From the NCBI GenBank assembly GCA_031429355.1, contig JANOZM010000009.1, forward strand, positions 1-61,675: DNA of 61,675 nt. Reading direction: 5' to 3'. Below are positions 25,597 through 35,168 of the stretch, piece after piece; position 1 is the stretch's first letter, and each line of letters opens with the position of its first letter. The notes below the pieces were generated by a model. The model was not told where the DNA came from. It ran no database searches and saw only the letters and a program-made list of their open reading frames with translations. Made by a program: the position numbers and the translations under genes. Source of the stretch: JANOZM01 sp031429355. GTDB taxonomy: Bacteria; Pseudomonadota; Gammaproteobacteria; Burkholderiales; Burkholderiaceae_E.

Positions 25597-26571
25597 ATGA
25601 TTAAACGACGTGGTTTTTTTTCTCAAGCAATTGGCGCAGCTGTTGGCACAACTACTTTAGCCAACGCGCAACCGCGCAGCAAGCCATTTGATTTACAAGG
25701 CCATCGCGGCGCACGTGGTTTAGCGCCCGAAAACACCCTGCCCGCTTTTGCTCGTGCGATGGATATTGGCGTTGACACTTTAGAGTTAGATATTGGCCTT
25801 ACTAAAGACGATGTGGTGGTTATTAGCCACGACCCGGTTTTAAACCAAGACCTCGCGCGCGACAGCACAGGTGCTTACGTTAGTGAGCGCGTGGCGATTC
25901 GTTCTTTAACCTATGCCCAGTTGCAAACTTATGATGTTGGGCGCATTAAGCCGAGTAGTAAATATGCGCAAACTTTTGCCCAACAACAGGCGATGGATAG
26001 CACCGGCATTCCGACTTTAGAGTCTTTGTTTGAGATGGTTCGCCAGCGCGGCAAAAACCAATTGCGCTTTAATATCGAGACAAAACTATCCCCGCTAAAG
26101 CCCGAAGAAACGGCTAGCGCCGAAGTGATGGTGCGTAACCTATTGCAAGTGATAGAAAAAAACAATGTCGCCGCGCGCTGCACAATTCAATCCTTCGATT
26201 GGCGAACTTTAGAAATTTCGCAAAAACTTGCGCCGCATATTGCTACTGTGTACTTAACCATTCAACAAGGTAACTTGAACAACGTAGGCGAAGCACTGCA
26301 AGGTCGTGCTTCAGCATGGACAGCGGGTTTAGCTGCTAAAGAAAATGAATCGTTAGCTGCTTTTATTAAACGTGCCGGTGGCAAAGTTTGGTCGCCGTTT
26401 TTTAGAGATTTAACGCAGGCACTAATCGTTGATTCTCAGGCCATTGGGATCGCCGTCATACCTTGGACAGTCAATGAAAAAGCCGATATGGAAAGATTGT
26501 TAGCCTGGGGTGTAGACGGAATAATTTCCGACTACCCCAATGTGTTGGCTGAGTTTAAAAAAGCCAACTAA
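25597..26571 (+). CDS. Glycerophosphodiester phosphodiesterase, Tat-exported
   Basis: 324 residues from ATG 25597 (MIKRRGFFSQAIGAAVGTTT), a twin-arginine signal, so the enzyme should act in the periplasm. It hydrolyses glycerophosphodiesters to glycerol-3-phosphate and an alcohol. Catalytic motifs are GHRGARGLAPENT (H36, R37), ELDIGLTKD (E63, D65) and ISHDP (H78), with the C-terminal VIPWTVNE and GVDGIISDYP blocks. The length fits the GlpQ-like family. Confidence 0.93.
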   Translation: MIKRRGFFSQAIGAAVGTTTLANAQPRSKPFDLQGHRGARGLAPENTLPAFARAMDIGVDTLELDIGLTKDDVVVISHDPVLNQDLARDSTGAYVSERVAIRSLTYAQLQTYDVGRIKPSSKYAQTFAQQQAMDSTGIPTLESLFEMVRQRGKNQLRFNIETKLSPLKPEETASAEVMVRNLLQVIEKNNVAARCTIQSFDWRTLEISQKLAPHIATVYLTIQQGNLNNVGEALQGRASAWTAGLAAKENESLAAFIKRAGGKVWSPFFRDLTQALIVDSQAIGIAVIPWTVNEKADMERLLAWGVDGIISDYPNVLAEFKKAN

Positions 26572-26583
26572 AAAAGTTGGCTT
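26561..26583. terminator. Bidirectional terminator between convergent genes
   Basis: A 9-bp perfect stem (AAGCCAACT and AGTTGGCTT) with a 5-base loop overlaps the GDPD stop codon and ends 7 bp before the OmpA-like gene's stop. A-rich sequence on the left and T-rich on the right let it serve both strands. Confidence 0.75.
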
Positions 26584-26590
26584 GTTAACT

Positions 26591-27685
26591 TTACTTTTTA
26601 ACGCCCGTAACAAAAACTTCAACTCGGCGATTGGGTAGCAAGCACTCTTGTAGTTCTGCAGTGCTGCCAAATTTCGCATTCGTACAAGCTTCAACTTGCT
26701 GTCCATCGGCCTTAAATTCAGTAGCGATCAAGTTGCTCGCGACACCAGCCGAAACCAAATAGTTCTTAATGGTCTGAACGCGATCTTCGCTTAGTTTTAC
26801 GTTGTATTGCGCATCGCCGGTCGAATTCAAACGATCCGTATGGCCAACTAATTTGATACTAGAAACAGTAAGGCCAGCGTTAATTTGACCAACGATGGTG
26901 TCTAATTGGTCTTTGGTGTAAACGCGAACATTAGGCATGTCGCGCTTGTCGAAGTTGAACAATACATTGGCAGAAAGGTTCACCGGCGCGGGTGCTACAA
27001 CGGGTACCGCCTTAGGTACAGGCGCGGGCGCAACAGCAGCAACGACCTGCGGTGCAGGTGGTGCAATGCACGCCTCGGCGGCTTTTTGTGCATCGCCAAT
27101 TAGGTCTTCGGCAAGTTGCACATAAGGCTTGGCATGACGCCATTGCTGTTGGCTAAACTCGTTACCTGCATGAACCAACTCGACTTCAGCACAAGCGGTT
27201 TTTTGCGCAGCACAGCGAAAGCCGGGGTGTAATTTTAATTTTTGCGCAGCATCCCACAGATCGGGGCGCAATTTGGCGGCACTGTTAACTAATGGTGTTT
27301 GATTGGCTGGGTTAGCAGTACCTGCTGGGTCGCCGCCTTTGCCAAGGTACTCGGCAATTTTTGCAGACTCTTCAAACGAAGCCTTTGGAAAATTGCTACG
27401 ATCATTGCGGGTGTATTCGTGTGTACTAACGTCCAACCAGCATTGCGCCTTAGAAGTACTGTAGCTAGAAACTGGATGCTTACCCGTATCGTTCAATTGT
27501 TTAATACGCGCTTGCATTGCTTCGTAGCGATTGTAGTCGGCGTTAATTTGGCCGTCAGTGATGGACTGTTTTGCAGCGGGGTGAGTCGAGGCATTGTTTG
27601 ACTGACCTGCGTTAGTTGTACATGCACTTAGTGCAATAAAAATACTGGTACACAGAATGGTCAAGCCAAGTGATTTAGTGTTCAT
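26591..27685 (-). CDS. OmpA-family lipoprotein
   Basis: 364 residues. The signal ends in the lipobox LSAC (Cys22), so it is probably lipid-anchored in the outer membrane. The middle part has four cysteines and no recognised family. A Pro/Ala/Val linker (residues about 210-235) leads to the C-terminal OmpA peptidoglycan-binding domain: VLFNFDKRDM, LVGHTDRLNSTGDAQYNVKL, SEDRVQTIKNYL, LPNRRVEVFV. It is encoded 68 bp after the large barrel gene, so the two probably work together. Confidence 0.88.
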   Translation of the reverse strand: MNTKSLGLTILCTSIFIALSACTTNAGQSNNASTHPAAKQSITDGQINADYNRYEAMQARIKQLNDTGKHPVSSYSTSKAQCWLDVSTHEYTRNDRSNFPKASFEESAKIAEYLGKGGDPAGTANPANQTPLVNSAAKLRPDLWDAAQKLKLHPGFRCAAQKTACAEVELVHAGNEFSQQQWRHAKPYVQLAEDLIGDAQKAAEACIAPPAPQVVAAVAPAPVPKAVPVVAPAPVNLSANVLFNFDKRDMPNVRVYTKDQLDTIVGQINAGLTVSSIKLVGHTDRLNSTGDAQYNVKLSEDRVQTIKNYLVSAGVASNLIATEFKADGQQVEACTNAKFGSTAELQECLLPNRRVEVFVTGVKK

Positions 27686-27753
27686 GATTTATCCAATTGC
27701 CATTTCTATTTTTTAATTCTTTATGTGGTTCGCGCTGTTAGTTGCTTTTGTAG

Positions 27754-30700
27754 TTAACGCTCTAGCGCCCGATTTACATCTTTGTTCTTGCCAGCAAAAA
27801 GGTTCTCGTCAAACTTGAAACGTATACGGATGTAAAACCCTTTGTTGGTGTAATCAGAACCGCTTAATTCTTTGTCGTTAAAGCCAGTAACGTTGTAACC
27901 TGCCGATAACCAAAGGTTTTGACGAACTAAGTAACCAGCTTCAACACCAATTGCCTTTTGTTTAGCCGAACCAGATGGGCTAAACATGTAAGCGGCCATT
28001 ACGCCAACATCCCAGTTTTCGGTAATGTCATACACGGCACGGCCACCCATTAAAAAGGCGCTGTAACTTTGCTGACCTACTGGCAGGGTTTTATCTTTAG
28101 TCGATTTCGCTGCGATACGACCGTTGAACCACCAAGGACGGCTTGGGTGATAATCGGCATGCACACTAACAATGTGGGCACGATAGTTTTCAGCCAATGG
28201 ATTACTTGTACCTGCATCGCGAACGGTTTTGAACTCGTAGCGGGATAACGCATTCCAACGGTTGTGATCTACGGGACGCCACGCAGCACCCACTTGGAAA
28301 CGATCTTCCATGCGCGTTCCGTTATCGCTATTGTCTTGATACAACAAATAATTGCGCGCTAGTAAGGTCCAATCGCGGTTAATTTTATGAGCCACACTTA
28401 CCGTACTTAAGTACTGGTTTTGTAAATCTTTGGCAACCGTTGCCTTGTCGTCAAACAAGCGGCGAAACTCAAGACGAGCACTGGTTTTCCATAGCTCGCT
28501 TTGGGTGTGATCTACACCGCCAGCAATTGCAAAAGCGTCACGCGTTGTACCCGCTAAAATTTTTAAGTACTCGACGCTACCGGTGTAAGCCAGACCTTCT
28601 TTAACGTTCCAAGTGTTACGCACACCGGTAGCCAATTGTTGGTCGCGCGCTGCAGAAGTCTGAGCACTAATGGCATCACGCATACGGAACTCACTAAACA
28701 CCGTTGGTCCATTTGCAAAAGAGTTATCGATTCCGGCAACAAAACTATTACTGCGATCGTTGGGGTTAAGCGATGACGAAGAAGTTAGGCCGGTCGTGCG
28801 CTCGTATCTTGCATAGGCACGGCTACGTTCGTTAATTTGGTAGCCTGCACCTAAACCAAAGCGCGTTGCGTTACCGGACGATCCAGAACTATTGCCGCCT
28901 TCCACTTCACCCTGCAAACTAAATTGATCAGTAACACGATAGTTTGCCCCAAGACGCAAGGTTGTTGCGTTTGCAAAACTGGTGTTGGGCAATCCGTTAG
29001 CAACAATGTTGCCTGCGCCTATTGGCAGTACCGCATTGCCGGTGACTGGGTTGGTTGGGTCCATAGCGCCCCCAAAGAATCCACCACCATTAGTGGCGTT
29101 ACCCGCGATTGCAGAACCTGGGGTGAAGCCCGCATCTTCGCGTGAATTACGCACCGAAGCATCTAACGTTAAGCGACTATTGACTAACCAACTTAGACCT
29201 AAAGCAGCTGAACGACGCTTAGGCTCAACCACTTGCAAACCGTCAGTGGTTTGTTGCCCCATAGCGTACAGCGAGATGGCATCGGACAAATTGAATTTGC
29301 CTGACAAACCAGCCTCGGTACGACCTTCGCTTACAGACGCCGCCGGATTGTAAAAACCACGATCGGTTTGTAGCCACCAAAATTTGGCATCGAATGCACC
29401 CGAAGCATAATTGCCTTCAATGCGAAACGCTTGACCTGTAAGATCATCGCGTAGTTCACCTAGTTCGCCGCTTGGTGTTGCGGTAGTATTTCCAGCGGCA
29501 TTCCATCGTGTGCTTTTGCTGCGAGCCAATTCGATGACGATGCTACTACGGTCGTTGATCTTAAAGCCCAAGTTAACGCTGTCGAGTTGGTAAGGCGACA
29601 AGGGGTTTTTATCGCGAACCGCGCTTGCGCCAATTTCAAATCGATTGTTTAGTTTGAATTGACCGTCGACACCATAGGTTGCAAACTTTGGACCACCTTG
29701 CTCGGCTTCGTAAGAAATACGAATGGATTGCGGGTTGCCATTTAAATCGATACTGGGCACCGGTGCCTTAAACACAACTCGGCCCGAGAACGGCTCGAAG
29801 GTGTAATCGACTAACCGAATTTGCGGTTGAATATTAATGACGCGATCTACCGCGTTGCGGTCACGTGTAACGATTTCAATTTTCTCGGTGCCTTCAATGG
29901 CTTGCGTGCTCGCCAGGCTGAAAGGACCCGAGGTGCCATTAGCGCGGTATTCCTCAACTAAATTCTTTAGTGAGTCGTAGGTTGCAAAGCCGTTAATAAA
30001 ATAATCGGGCTGCTCGTAGTGGCCACGTAATCCAGTTGCGCTGCGGTTGTAGTTGCCTAAGTTGCGATTTTTTACGCCAGCAACTAAAGCACCATCCGCC
30101 ATTTGGCTAAAGCCGTCGCCGGTCGAAAAATCGCCGTACAAAGCGTAGCTCTTGTTTTTGTCTAAACGAACAAACAAGCGATCACGGCTGCGGGCATCAA
30201 AACCAGTAATACTAGAGTCGCCGTACACAGGGTAGAATTTATTTGGGTCTACGTCGCGATACAAGCGATCTTTTAAATCTTTATCAGAATCGGCAGCAAT
30301 CGTTAGAAGCATGTCGCCCTTAACCGTACCTTTTAAAAAGAATGCAACGCGAGCACCCGCAGTGCCTTTACCGTTACTAAATTCACGTGTCCACTGACGC
30401 AATTCTCGTTCGAAGCCATCATCAATTCGAGCCGGAACGATGGCGTTAGCGGCTTTGCTTTTAACAGCAATAATGCCTTCGATTAAACCAACAGCCAGCA
30501 TATCCCTTAGCTCGGGCATGTACGCAATGGACCCTTCAGCTACGGCAGCACCGGCGGTAATACGCAGCTTTACATCGGTTGGATCAAACGGCGCTAATAG
30601 GCGAAATGTACCGCGGCCATTGCTTACTTTAAATTGAATCCCTGGCGTTGTGCGATCTACATCGGCACGGCCTGGACCCATTTCATCGGTCGTCGCGCCG

Positions 30701-31095
30701 GGCAACATTACGCGGCCAGCACTTATTTCGATCGTAATAATGACTGGCACCGTAACAAGCCGGTCTTTCGCATCGAATAGTTTTACGGTGATGTTATTTA
30801 CGCTAACACCGTCAGCTGGCAGACCGTCTTTTTCTACGTCAACCACCACTCTTGCAACGATTGCGTTTTTACTGACGTCGATTTCGCCGATTTTTGCGAC
30901 GGCTACCGGCGCAGTTGTACCCGACATGATTGGCTTTGGATCAATCGGTATATAGCCTTGTGCATGCACTTGGCCAAACATCATCGCGCAAGCGGCTGCA
31001 CAAGCAAGGGCTAGTGGTGTTAAAGCCAGCTTCTGTCGCGTATCGTTGGTGTTTTGTTTAAGTGTTGACTTGATTTTCATATGCGTCGTTTTCAT
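27754..31095 (-). CDS. Large outer membrane beta-barrel protein
   Basis: 1113 residues. A signal peptide lies at about 15-46 (LALTPLALACAAACAMMFGQ). Residues 50-220 look like Ig-like/adhesin-type strands (VVVDVEKDGLPADGVSVNNI). The motif YPVYGDSSITG, then RLFVRLDKNKSYALYGDF (about 290-330) is characteristic of a family of very large outer membrane proteins. From about 480 onward alternating strands with aromatic girdles continue to the terminal GFYIRIRFKFDENLF, consistent with a large barrel. A second ATG five codons in is an alternative start. Function unknown; perhaps a surface or transport barrel paired with the OmpA lipoprotein. Confidence 0.75.
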   Translation of the reverse strand: MKTTHMKIKSTLKQNTNDTRQKLALTPLALACAAACAMMFGQVHAQGYIPIDPKPIMSGTTAPVAVAKIGEIDVSKNAIVARVVVDVEKDGLPADGVSVNNITVKLFDAKDRLVTVPVIITIEISAGRVMLPGATTDEMGPGRADVDRTTPGIQFKVSNGRGTFRLLAPFDPTDVKLRITAGAAVAEGSIAYMPELRDMLAVGLIEGIIAVKSKAANAIVPARIDDGFERELRQWTREFSNGKGTAGARVAFFLKGTVKGDMLLTIAADSDKDLKDRLYRDVDPNKFYPVYGDSSITGFDARSRDRLFVRLDKNKSYALYGDFSTGDGFSQMADGALVAGVKNRNLGNYNRSATGLRGHYEQPDYFINGFATYDSLKNLVEEYRANGTSGPFSLASTQAIEGTEKIEIVTRDRNAVDRVINIQPQIRLVDYTFEPFSGRVVFKAPVPSIDLNGNPQSIRISYEAEQGGPKFATYGVDGQFKLNNRFEIGASAVRDKNPLSPYQLDSVNLGFKINDRSSIVIELARSKSTRWNAAGNTTATPSGELGELRDDLTGQAFRIEGNYASGAFDAKFWWLQTDRGFYNPAASVSEGRTEAGLSGKFNLSDAISLYAMGQQTTDGLQVVEPKRRSAALGLSWLVNSRLTLDASVRNSREDAGFTPGSAIAGNATNGGGFFGGAMDPTNPVTGNAVLPIGAGNIVANGLPNTSFANATTLRLGANYRVTDQFSLQGEVEGGNSSGSSGNATRFGLGAGYQINERSRAYARYERTTGLTSSSSLNPNDRSNSFVAGIDNSFANGPTVFSEFRMRDAISAQTSAARDQQLATGVRNTWNVKEGLAYTGSVEYLKILAGTTRDAFAIAGGVDHTQSELWKTSARLEFRRLFDDKATVAKDLQNQYLSTVSVAHKINRDWTLLARNYLLYQDNSDNGTRMEDRFQVGAAWRPVDHNRWNALSRYEFKTVRDAGTSNPLAENYRAHIVSVHADYHPSRPWWFNGRIAAKSTKDKTLPVGQQSYSAFLMGGRAVYDITENWDVGVMAAYMFSPSGSAKQKAIGVEAGYLVRQNLWLSAGYNVTGFNDKELSGSDYTNKGFYIRIRFKFDENLFAGKNKDVNRALER

Positions 31096-31405
31096 TTCGG
31101 CGCGAATTAGTTGGGCGTTCAGTTTTTTTAGTCAGCCCCTTCTATTACGACGTGCCCCCACTATCGGCAATCGTCGTAGGACCGTCGTGTCAGTACAGAC
31201 GAACGTTCGGTATTGCCAGTTCTTCGGCAGCCTGATCGTGGTTGTTGTTGCAATGTATGTACACATTAGCGACCGCGTAGGGATCGCAAGTCAATACACC
31301 GGCAAGCTATTTATGCGCCGGAGTTTCGCCAGCAGATGGTCGAACAACGACGCAACGACGATCTAAGTTTTGCGGTGATTTGGGTTTTGGTCTTTGGCAA
31401 AACCT
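31096..31405. other. Intergenic upstream of the barrel gene
   Basis: 310 bp that should hold the promoter and leader of the barrel/OmpA operon. I found no strong promoter, terminator or small gene. Confidence 0.4.
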
Positions 31406-33007
31406 TTAATGCAAGTTCGCAGCCGCGCCACAACATTTCTTAAACTTCGTACCACTACCACAGGGGCAAGGATCATTACGACCCACCTTAGTTTGCATCG
31501 TTTTGGCAACTTTGCGTTCGTAAACGGCTAACCGGAGAGGCAACCAATAGTGATACATATCTAACACGGCATTCGGAATGCTTTGCGCCAGTTTGGAGCG
31601 TTTGGCCGGCGTTGCACTTAGTGCCCGCACCTTCGGATCTTCGTCCACGTTAGTAAGCAGGTCGATGGACCGAAACCATTGCTTTCCTTGCTCGGTTTTT
31701 AGCAATGGTTGCCAATCGGCCCACCGTAGTTTCACGCCTTCGACAAAGCCCATGCACCACATATCAGCCTCGTCGTACTCCTTGCCTCGGTACTCGCGCG
31801 AACTCCATAACGGCGCTATAGAGGCGGGCATCGCTTCAAACCCTGAGATCACGCCGTTGTAGTGGCGCATGACCAGTCCGGCTAAATAATTCATCTCTTC
31901 CAGCGATTCGACGGGCGGCATCATGCTGTTGTGCCCCCATATTTTTGGCATCCATTCTTGCGGCATGATGGTGCTCGGGCCAATAGCGATAGCAATCAAA
32001 AATCCGTCCAATTGGTCCAACATCATGGGTTCTTCACTAGTGCACTCGAAGGTTAGATACTCATCAAGTATCTCAACTTCAACTTCGGTAAGCGGCGTTA
32101 ACAAGTTTTTCGGGTCTGTCTTTGGTTGGGCTTGGCTGTAAGGACTGCCAGAGATTTTTTTCGCTGACGGGTTTTTTTCATTAAACGCCGCCTTAAACTT
32201 TGGATGGTTAGGCTGCGATTGGGGTTCGTCAGGGAACCCCATCAAATCAATGACACTAGGGGTATGGCTTACGTACCCATAAAATGCAAATTCACTCCAG
32301 TAAATTTGAGACATTCCGTACTTAAAATGGGTCTGTAAATTTTTTTCTAAATTTGGCGCCCCGGGCAGTAATTGGTGACGCTTAAAGTAGGCAAGCCAAT
32401 CCGTTTTAGTTGCAGCTTGGCTGCGATACGGCGTGGTAAGTGCCACGTGATGCAATAAATCGCCAGACAGTGGCGGAAGCAGCCGCAGCCATAAAAGATC
32501 ACCAATCACCGCTTGGTACTCGGCCGCAATATGCGCTGAAATTTCTTTATCAGTTAATAGCTCACTGAGCACCACAAACGGCCCATTACTGCGTTTAACT
32601 TCGTACAAACCCATTCGCGAACGCGTTAAGTTTTTAACCGCTTCAATTTCTAAAGCACTGACTTCAATTTGTTCTACTACGTCTAAAAAGCAAGTGCCGA
32701 TGGTTTCTTTGTCAGGGCCAAACGAAGCGTCTAATAAAACCCAGCCATAAAAATACGACTCGGTAATTGGACTCATCGGCGGAAACGACGGCTGGTACGT
32801 ATCCTGCCATCGACTAATAAAGTCATGGATCGGATGCAAAGGTGGTGCAACAATCGTTTGTTCCGCAAAGCATGACAATAAGTTCTGCGCATTAAAGTAC
32901 GGCGCTGCGATGGTCTCTTGACCAACAGCTGCGAAGTTGCGCACGTTTAACTTAGGGCGATTCGTTTTGCCGAGCCAAATAGTTAAGGCGGCACTCATTT
33001 TTCCCAT
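31406..33007 (-). CDS. UPF0149-like protein with C-terminal SEC-C zinc motif
   Basis: 533 residues with GGAG eight bases upstream. The first 300 residues have no recognised domain. Residues about 315-460 (LTEVEVEILDEYLTF, MMLDQLDGFLIAIAIGPSTI) resemble the YgfB/YecA (UPF0149) fold. The C-terminus VGRNDPCPCGSGTKFKKCCG is a complete SEC-C zinc-binding motif, as in SecA tails. Likely cytoplasmic; the biochemical role is unknown. The extended N-terminal half is unusual for UPF0149 proteins. Confidence 0.8.
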   Translation of the reverse strand: MGKMSAALTIWLGKTNRPKLNVRNFAAVGQETIAAPYFNAQNLLSCFAEQTIVAPPLHPIHDFISRWQDTYQPSFPPMSPITESYFYGWVLLDASFGPDKETIGTCFLDVVEQIEVSALEIEAVKNLTRSRMGLYEVKRSNGPFVVLSELLTDKEISAHIAAEYQAVIGDLLWLRLLPPLSGDLLHHVALTTPYRSQAATKTDWLAYFKRHQLLPGAPNLEKNLQTHFKYGMSQIYWSEFAFYGYVSHTPSVIDLMGFPDEPQSQPNHPKFKAAFNEKNPSAKKISGSPYSQAQPKTDPKNLLTPLTEVEVEILDEYLTFECTSEEPMMLDQLDGFLIAIAIGPSTIMPQEWMPKIWGHNSMMPPVESLEEMNYLAGLVMRHYNGVISGFEAMPASIAPLWSSREYRGKEYDEADMWCMGFVEGVKLRWADWQPLLKTEQGKQWFRSIDLLTNVDEDPKVRALSATPAKRSKLAQSIPNAVLDMYHYWLPLRLAVYERKVAKTMQTKVGRNDPCPCGSGTKFKKCCGAAANLH

Positions 33008-33033
33008 TGTTGCTCCACTTTTTGGTCTTCGGT

Positions 33034-33181
33034 CTAAGCTGAATAGGCTTGCAGTGCTAATGCGCTAGCAGCAGCTTTTTTTGAGGTGTGCTTGATCGGT
33101 GCATACACCAACACATTCGTATCAAAGAAGGCGCGCCTGTTTAATGAGATGCTCGTCTATTGAAAAGGTGAGATTGGGCAT
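33034..33181 (-). pseudogene. Collapsed VapB-VapC remnant
   Basis: ATG 33181 is preceded by a perfect AGGAGG. The first frame reads MPNLTFSIDEHLIKQARLL and then TGA, the start of a VapB-type antitoxin. From inside the same codons a second frame reads RAFFDTNVLVYAPIKHTSKK and AAASALALQAYSA, the VapC N-terminus. A deletion seems to have joined the start of vapB to the start of vapC; the rest of both genes is gone. Confidence 0.72.
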
Positions 33182-33265
33182 GACTAAGCCTCCTAGCCGT
33201 GATTACGAGCCTATCACGTGAATACAGTTTTACACAATTATGTGAAACTGTAGAGCGAAGCGTGG

Positions 33266-33901
33266 TTAGTCAGCGTTGTAACGGACGACCATCTCACCGA
33301 ACGCAATGGTCAGGACCCATGACGCGATGAAGAGTATGTCGGAGGTGATACCACTCGGGGGGTGACCTGTGACGAGGTAAATCGGGAAGAACACCAGCGC
33401 GACGGTCCCCAACCCCATGCCAATCGCGTAGGCGCGAATCGCCCATGCACGGTGGCGGACCAAGTCGCGCTGTTTAATCGCCACCATTGCAAGAGCAAGC
33501 GCAATCAGGAGCGCGACGCCAAAGAGACCGCGAGCGATATCGACTAGCGGCGTTCTTTGTGATGCCACTTGCGCAAGAAGCGAGAGGCTCGATAGCCCCA
33601 GGACAGCACCTGAAAGTACAAAAACTCGGCCTGACACGCGATGCAGTGCCCCAAAGCGGTGGCGCAAGGCCCGGACGAATTGAACCGGACCGATGATCCC
33701 AAAAGCAGATCCAGCCAGAGCATGGATAAACCAGGAAATGGGAGCAACGGCCAAGTGTGCGCTGTCCTTTGGGTAGGTGCCGGACGGAATCTGAAATACC
33801 TGAACGAGCGCCGTCAAAACGGGAATGAGGGTAAAGAAAAGCAGCGCCAAAACAAACGAAGTAGGTCGCGAAAAGAAACGGAGTATAGAAAGCCTGATCA
33901 T
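33266..33901 (-). CDS. DUF2306-family membrane protein
   Basis: 211 residues with about six membrane helices. The conserved features HALAGSAFGIIGPVQFVRAL, RFGALHRVSGRVFVLSG and LVRHRAWAIRAYAIGMG (several histidines and arginines at membrane faces) fit DUF2306, a family distantly like haem or quinone membrane proteins. Divergent from a LysR regulator 103 bp away, which probably controls it. Function unproven. Confidence 0.85.
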   Translation of the reverse strand: MIRLSILRFFSRPTSFVLALLFFTLIPVLTALVQVFQIPSGTYPKDSAHLAVAPISWFIHALAGSAFGIIGPVQFVRALRHRFGALHRVSGRVFVLSGAVLGLSSLSLLAQVASQRTPLVDIARGLFGVALLIALALAMVAIKQRDLVRHRAWAIRAYAIGMGLGTVALVFFPIYLVTGHPPSGITSDILFIASWVLTIAFGEMVVRYNAD

Positions 33902-33945
33902 AATTTGGTGCTCACTTAACCAATGCTGCGATAGTATCTATGCGT

Positions 33946-33983
33946 ATAAGTGTTGAATAGAGCATGATTCGCATACCACTTAT
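33946..33983. promoter_or_regulatory. Inverted repeat between DUF2306 and LysR genes
   Basis: ATAAGTG at 33946-33952 and CACTTAT at 33977-33983, extended by partial TGC/GCA matches, in the 103-bp divergent intergenic region. A plausible LysR binding site, although the 24-bp spacer is longer than the usual T-N11-A box. Confidence 0.45.
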
Positions 33984-34004
33984 GCATTTTTTACAGGTAT
34001 CGAT

Positions 34005-34880
34005 ATGGACTGGAATCACCTGCACGCTTTTTTACAAACGGCCGAACGAGGATCGCTGTCGGCTGCAGCCCGTTACATGGGCGTTACTCAGTCCACACTT
34101 AGTCGCCAAGTTGCAGCGCTTGAAATTGAGTTGGGCGTGACATTGTTTGAGCGTGTAGGCCGCTCAGTGCTGATAACCCAGCCGGGGTTGAAACTGCTGG
34201 ATTACGCGCGCACGATGGGGGCGGCCGCACACGATTTGGCTTTGGCGGCTACCGGAACTTCGACGACGGTTGATGGCGTGGTTTCTGTCACCGCTACCGA
34301 TTCGGTGGCTGCATTTTTGTTGCCCCGAGCGATTCAACGTATCAAAGAAGTCGCGCCGGGCGTGGTGATCGAAGTTATTGCGTCTGATGCCATCAGCGAT
34401 TTGCGGCGACGTGAAGCCGACATTGCGATTCGGCATGTGCGCCCGCAAGAGCCCGAACTAATTGGGCGCTTAATTCGTCATGCCAGCGCGCACTTTTACG
34501 CATCGGCTGATTGGGTCGCAAAAAATGGTCATCCTCGCTCGGCACAAGACGCACTCAAACACCGCTTCATCGGCACTGATCGCAATGGTCGATACATAAA
34601 ATTTCTGCAGGACTACGGGCTGCAATTGACCGAGTCACATTTTATTGCCCTGTCCGAAAATACCGTGGTGTTGTGGCAGATGGTTCTTCAAGGCATGGGT
34701 ATTGGTGTGACGATGGAAGAAATCGCAGCACTCAATCCGTCAGTAGTGCGGGTGCTGGACGATATCGCGCCCATCACGTTTCCCATATGGCTTGTTACAC
34801 ACCGAGAACTACATACCTCCCGACGTATTCGGGTGGTGTTTGACTTGTTGGCACAAGAACTTAGCGTGCCGACGGTTTAG
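34005..34880 (+). CDS. LysR-family transcriptional regulator
   Basis: 291 residues. The N-terminal winged helix is complete (MDWNHLHAFLQTAERGSLSA, then AARYMGVTQSTLSRQVAALE). The effector domain has the periplasmic-binding-protein-like pattern (RREADIAIRHVRPQEPELIG). It is transcribed away from the DUF2306 gene, the usual layout for a LysR target pair. The inducer is unknown. Confidence 0.93.
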   Translation: MDWNHLHAFLQTAERGSLSAAARYMGVTQSTLSRQVAALEIELGVTLFERVGRSVLITQPGLKLLDYARTMGAAAHDLALAATGTSTTVDGVVSVTATDSVAAFLLPRAIQRIKEVAPGVVIEVIASDAISDLRRREADIAIRHVRPQEPELIGRLIRHASAHFYASADWVAKNGHPRSAQDALKHRFIGTDRNGRYIKFLQDYGLQLTESHFIALSENTVVLWQMVLQGMGIGVTMEEIAALNPSVVRVLDDIAPITFPIWLVTHRELHTSRRIRVVFDLLAQELSVPTV

Positions 34881-34881
34881 T

Positions 34882-35043
34882 CTAATCAACTGGATTAGGC
34901 AAAACTGGCTGCTCTTCAGAGCCGGTTTCTGGCGATGAATCTGCCGTTTTCTCTTGGGCCTTTTGCTTTAATTTTTCTTCTTTCTTTTGCTTTTTGGCGA
35001 GTTCTTTTTGGCGTTTTTGAAATGAGTAGTTAGGAGCAACCAT
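34882..35043 (-). CDS. Small lysine-rich conserved protein
   Basis: 53 residues from ATG 35043 (MVAPNYSFQKRQKELAKKQK), preceded by AGAAAG. The rest is a charged helix and an acidic tail. Proteins starting NYSFEKRQRELAKKKK are common and conserved in proteobacteria but have no known function. An upstream in-frame start would add 31 residues without support. Confidence 0.75.
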   Translation of the reverse strand: MVAPNYSFQKRQKELAKKQKKEEKLKQKAQEKTADSSPETGSEEQPVLPNPVD

Positions 35044-35168
35044 AAGCGGACTTTCTTTGATCTGTGGCAGGTACTTTATCGCATAATTAAAGTTAGCCCT
35101 AGTCGACGTGAATAAGACGAGCGATAGTTTGCCCAAGCAAACCCGAATCTGATGATTTAGTATTGCGT

